From Clostridiales bacterium (GTDB lineage Bacteria > Bacillota > Clostridia > Lachnospirales > WQUN01), in the NCBI GenBank assembly GCA_031271275.1, contig JAISWA010000036.1, positions 1 through 5,886 of the forward strand: a DNA stretch of 5,886 bases, in the 5' to 3' direction. The notes beneath the pieces were generated by a model. It was not told where the DNA came from, ran no database searches, and saw only the letters and a program-made list of their open reading frames with translations. Positions within the stretch are counted from its first letter, which is position 1. Each line of letters begins with the position of its first letter. Shown here one piece after another: positions 5,215-5,886 of this stretch. A program made the translations under genes and the position numbers.

Positions 5215-5886
5215 ATGTTGAAAATCGTAGCGGACAGCGGGTGTGACATCCGTAAGGAGCAGGTGGAAAACGAGGGCTGCGTTTTTGAAAGCGTACCCCT
5301 CAACCTGCATGTAGAGGACAGGGTGTATGTAGACGACGAAAACATCAATGTGGAAGAATTCCTGAAGGATATGGAAAACAGCCCGGTGGTCGCGAAAACG
5401 GCTTCGCCGTCGCCGTCGCTGTTTTTGGAAAAGTTCAAGGAAATGGAGAGCGTTTTTGTCATTACGCTGTCGTCTAAGCTGAGCGGTACATACCAGAGCG
5501 CGATGACGGCGAAGAAAATGTACTTCGAGGAATACGGGAAGAAGTTTATTCATATTTTTGACAGCCTGAGCGCTTCCATAGGCGAGGGGCTGATTGCGAT
5601 GAAAATTGTGGAGTGCGCGAAAAAGGGCTTTGACAATAGGGAAATCGTGGAGCAGGTGAGCCATTTTATCAAGGGAATGCGCACTTATTTTTTGCTTGAA
5701 AAATTCGACACCCTGGTGAAGTCGGGGCGCATGAACCCGTATATCGCCAAAATCGCGTCCATGTTAAACATCCGCCCTATCTGCGGGGAAAACGGCGCGG
5801 GGGAAATAAAAATGCTCGACAAGGCGCGGGGGCACGGCAAGGCGGTTAAGCGCCTGATTGAAATTATTAAAGCGAACACCCCCGAC
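5215..5886 (+). CDS. DegV family fatty-acid-binding protein (3' end outside window)
   Basis: DegV-family proteins bind a single fatty acid in a cleft between two alpha/beta domains; relatives (FakB) hand exogenous fatty acids to the kinase FakA for phospholipid synthesis. The first 224 residues are present of a usual 280 or so, and no stop is reached. Family marks in order: MLKIVADSGCDI (1-12), VPLNLHVED (27-35), KTASPSPSLF (61-70, the lipid-head-group Thr/Ser loop), VFVITLSSKLSGTYQSA (80-96), IFDSLSASIGEG (114-125), and LVKSGRMNPYIA (167-178) followed by the LNIRPI strand. The ATG at 5215 is chosen because the family begins at this point, GGGGGTG lies just upstream, and the promoter's start site falls between it and an earlier in-frame ATG at 5137. 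No fatty-acid kinase gene is seen in the window, so whether it serves FakA cannot be told here. Confidence 0.92.
   Translation, partial: MLKIVADSGCDIRKEQVENEGCVFESVPLNLHVEDRVYVDDENINVEEFLKDMENSPVVAKTASPSPSLFLEKFKEMESVFVITLSSKLSGTYQSAMTAKKMYFEEYGKKFIHIFDSLSASIGEGLIAMKIVECAKKGFDNREIVEQVSHFIKGMRTYFLLEKFDTLVKSGRMNPYIAKIASMLNIRPICGENGAGEIKMLDKARGHGKAVKRLIEIIKANTPD

Noticed and set aside
1..5886. A new multi-gene defence or biosynthetic system
   Set aside because: All five genes fall into recognisable families with separate roles and at least three transcription units; nothing in their arrangement suggests a joint system.

Overview
The window looks like a moderately GC-rich chromosomal segment from a Firmicute, most likely an uncultured or poorly sampled member of the Clostridia. 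This is inferred from three things: RecU is the Holliday-junction resolvase of Firmicutes and their relatives, DegV-type lipid-binding proteins are typical of the same group, and the promoters and ribosome-binding sites are ordinary SigA and GGGAG-like types. I cannot name a genus from sequence alone.

Layout from left to right. Positions 1-419 (+) hold the 3' end of queG (epoxyqueuosine reductase), with its double iron-sulfur cysteine motifs. The end of queG carries a 37-bp tandem duplication that shifts the reading frame and creates the present stop codon. Immediately after it, 423-490 is a long imperfect palindrome of a dispersed-repeat type. On the minus strand it is followed by five T residues, so it can end transcription of the convergent gene. 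That gene, 502-3027 (-), encodes an 841-residue methyl-accepting chemotaxis protein with a Cache-type extracellular sensor, two membrane helices, a regular array of about six HAMP-like units and a standard kinase-control tip. The 158 bp between this gene and recU hold divergent promoters: a good one for the chemoreceptor and a weak one for recU. Positions 3186-3728 (+) encode recU. After 48 bp, and probably cotranscribed, comes a 452-residue lipoprotein (3777-5135, +) with a fold resembling glycoside hydrolase family 26, in which the expected catalytic nucleophile seems to be missing. A near-consensus promoter at 5159-5187 then drives a DegV-family gene (5215 onward, +) that runs off the right edge.

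The genes do not form one pathway: tRNA modification, chemotaxis, recombination, a cell-surface carbohydrate-related lipoprotein and a fatty-acid-binding protein lie side by side. The least ordinary spots are the queG terminus (duplication plus palindrome), the poly-HAMP array and the apparently non-catalytic GH26-like lipoprotein. I found no mobile element with a transposase, no CRISPR array, no RNA gene and no convincing new multi-gene system. No gap between genes exceeds 300 bases.
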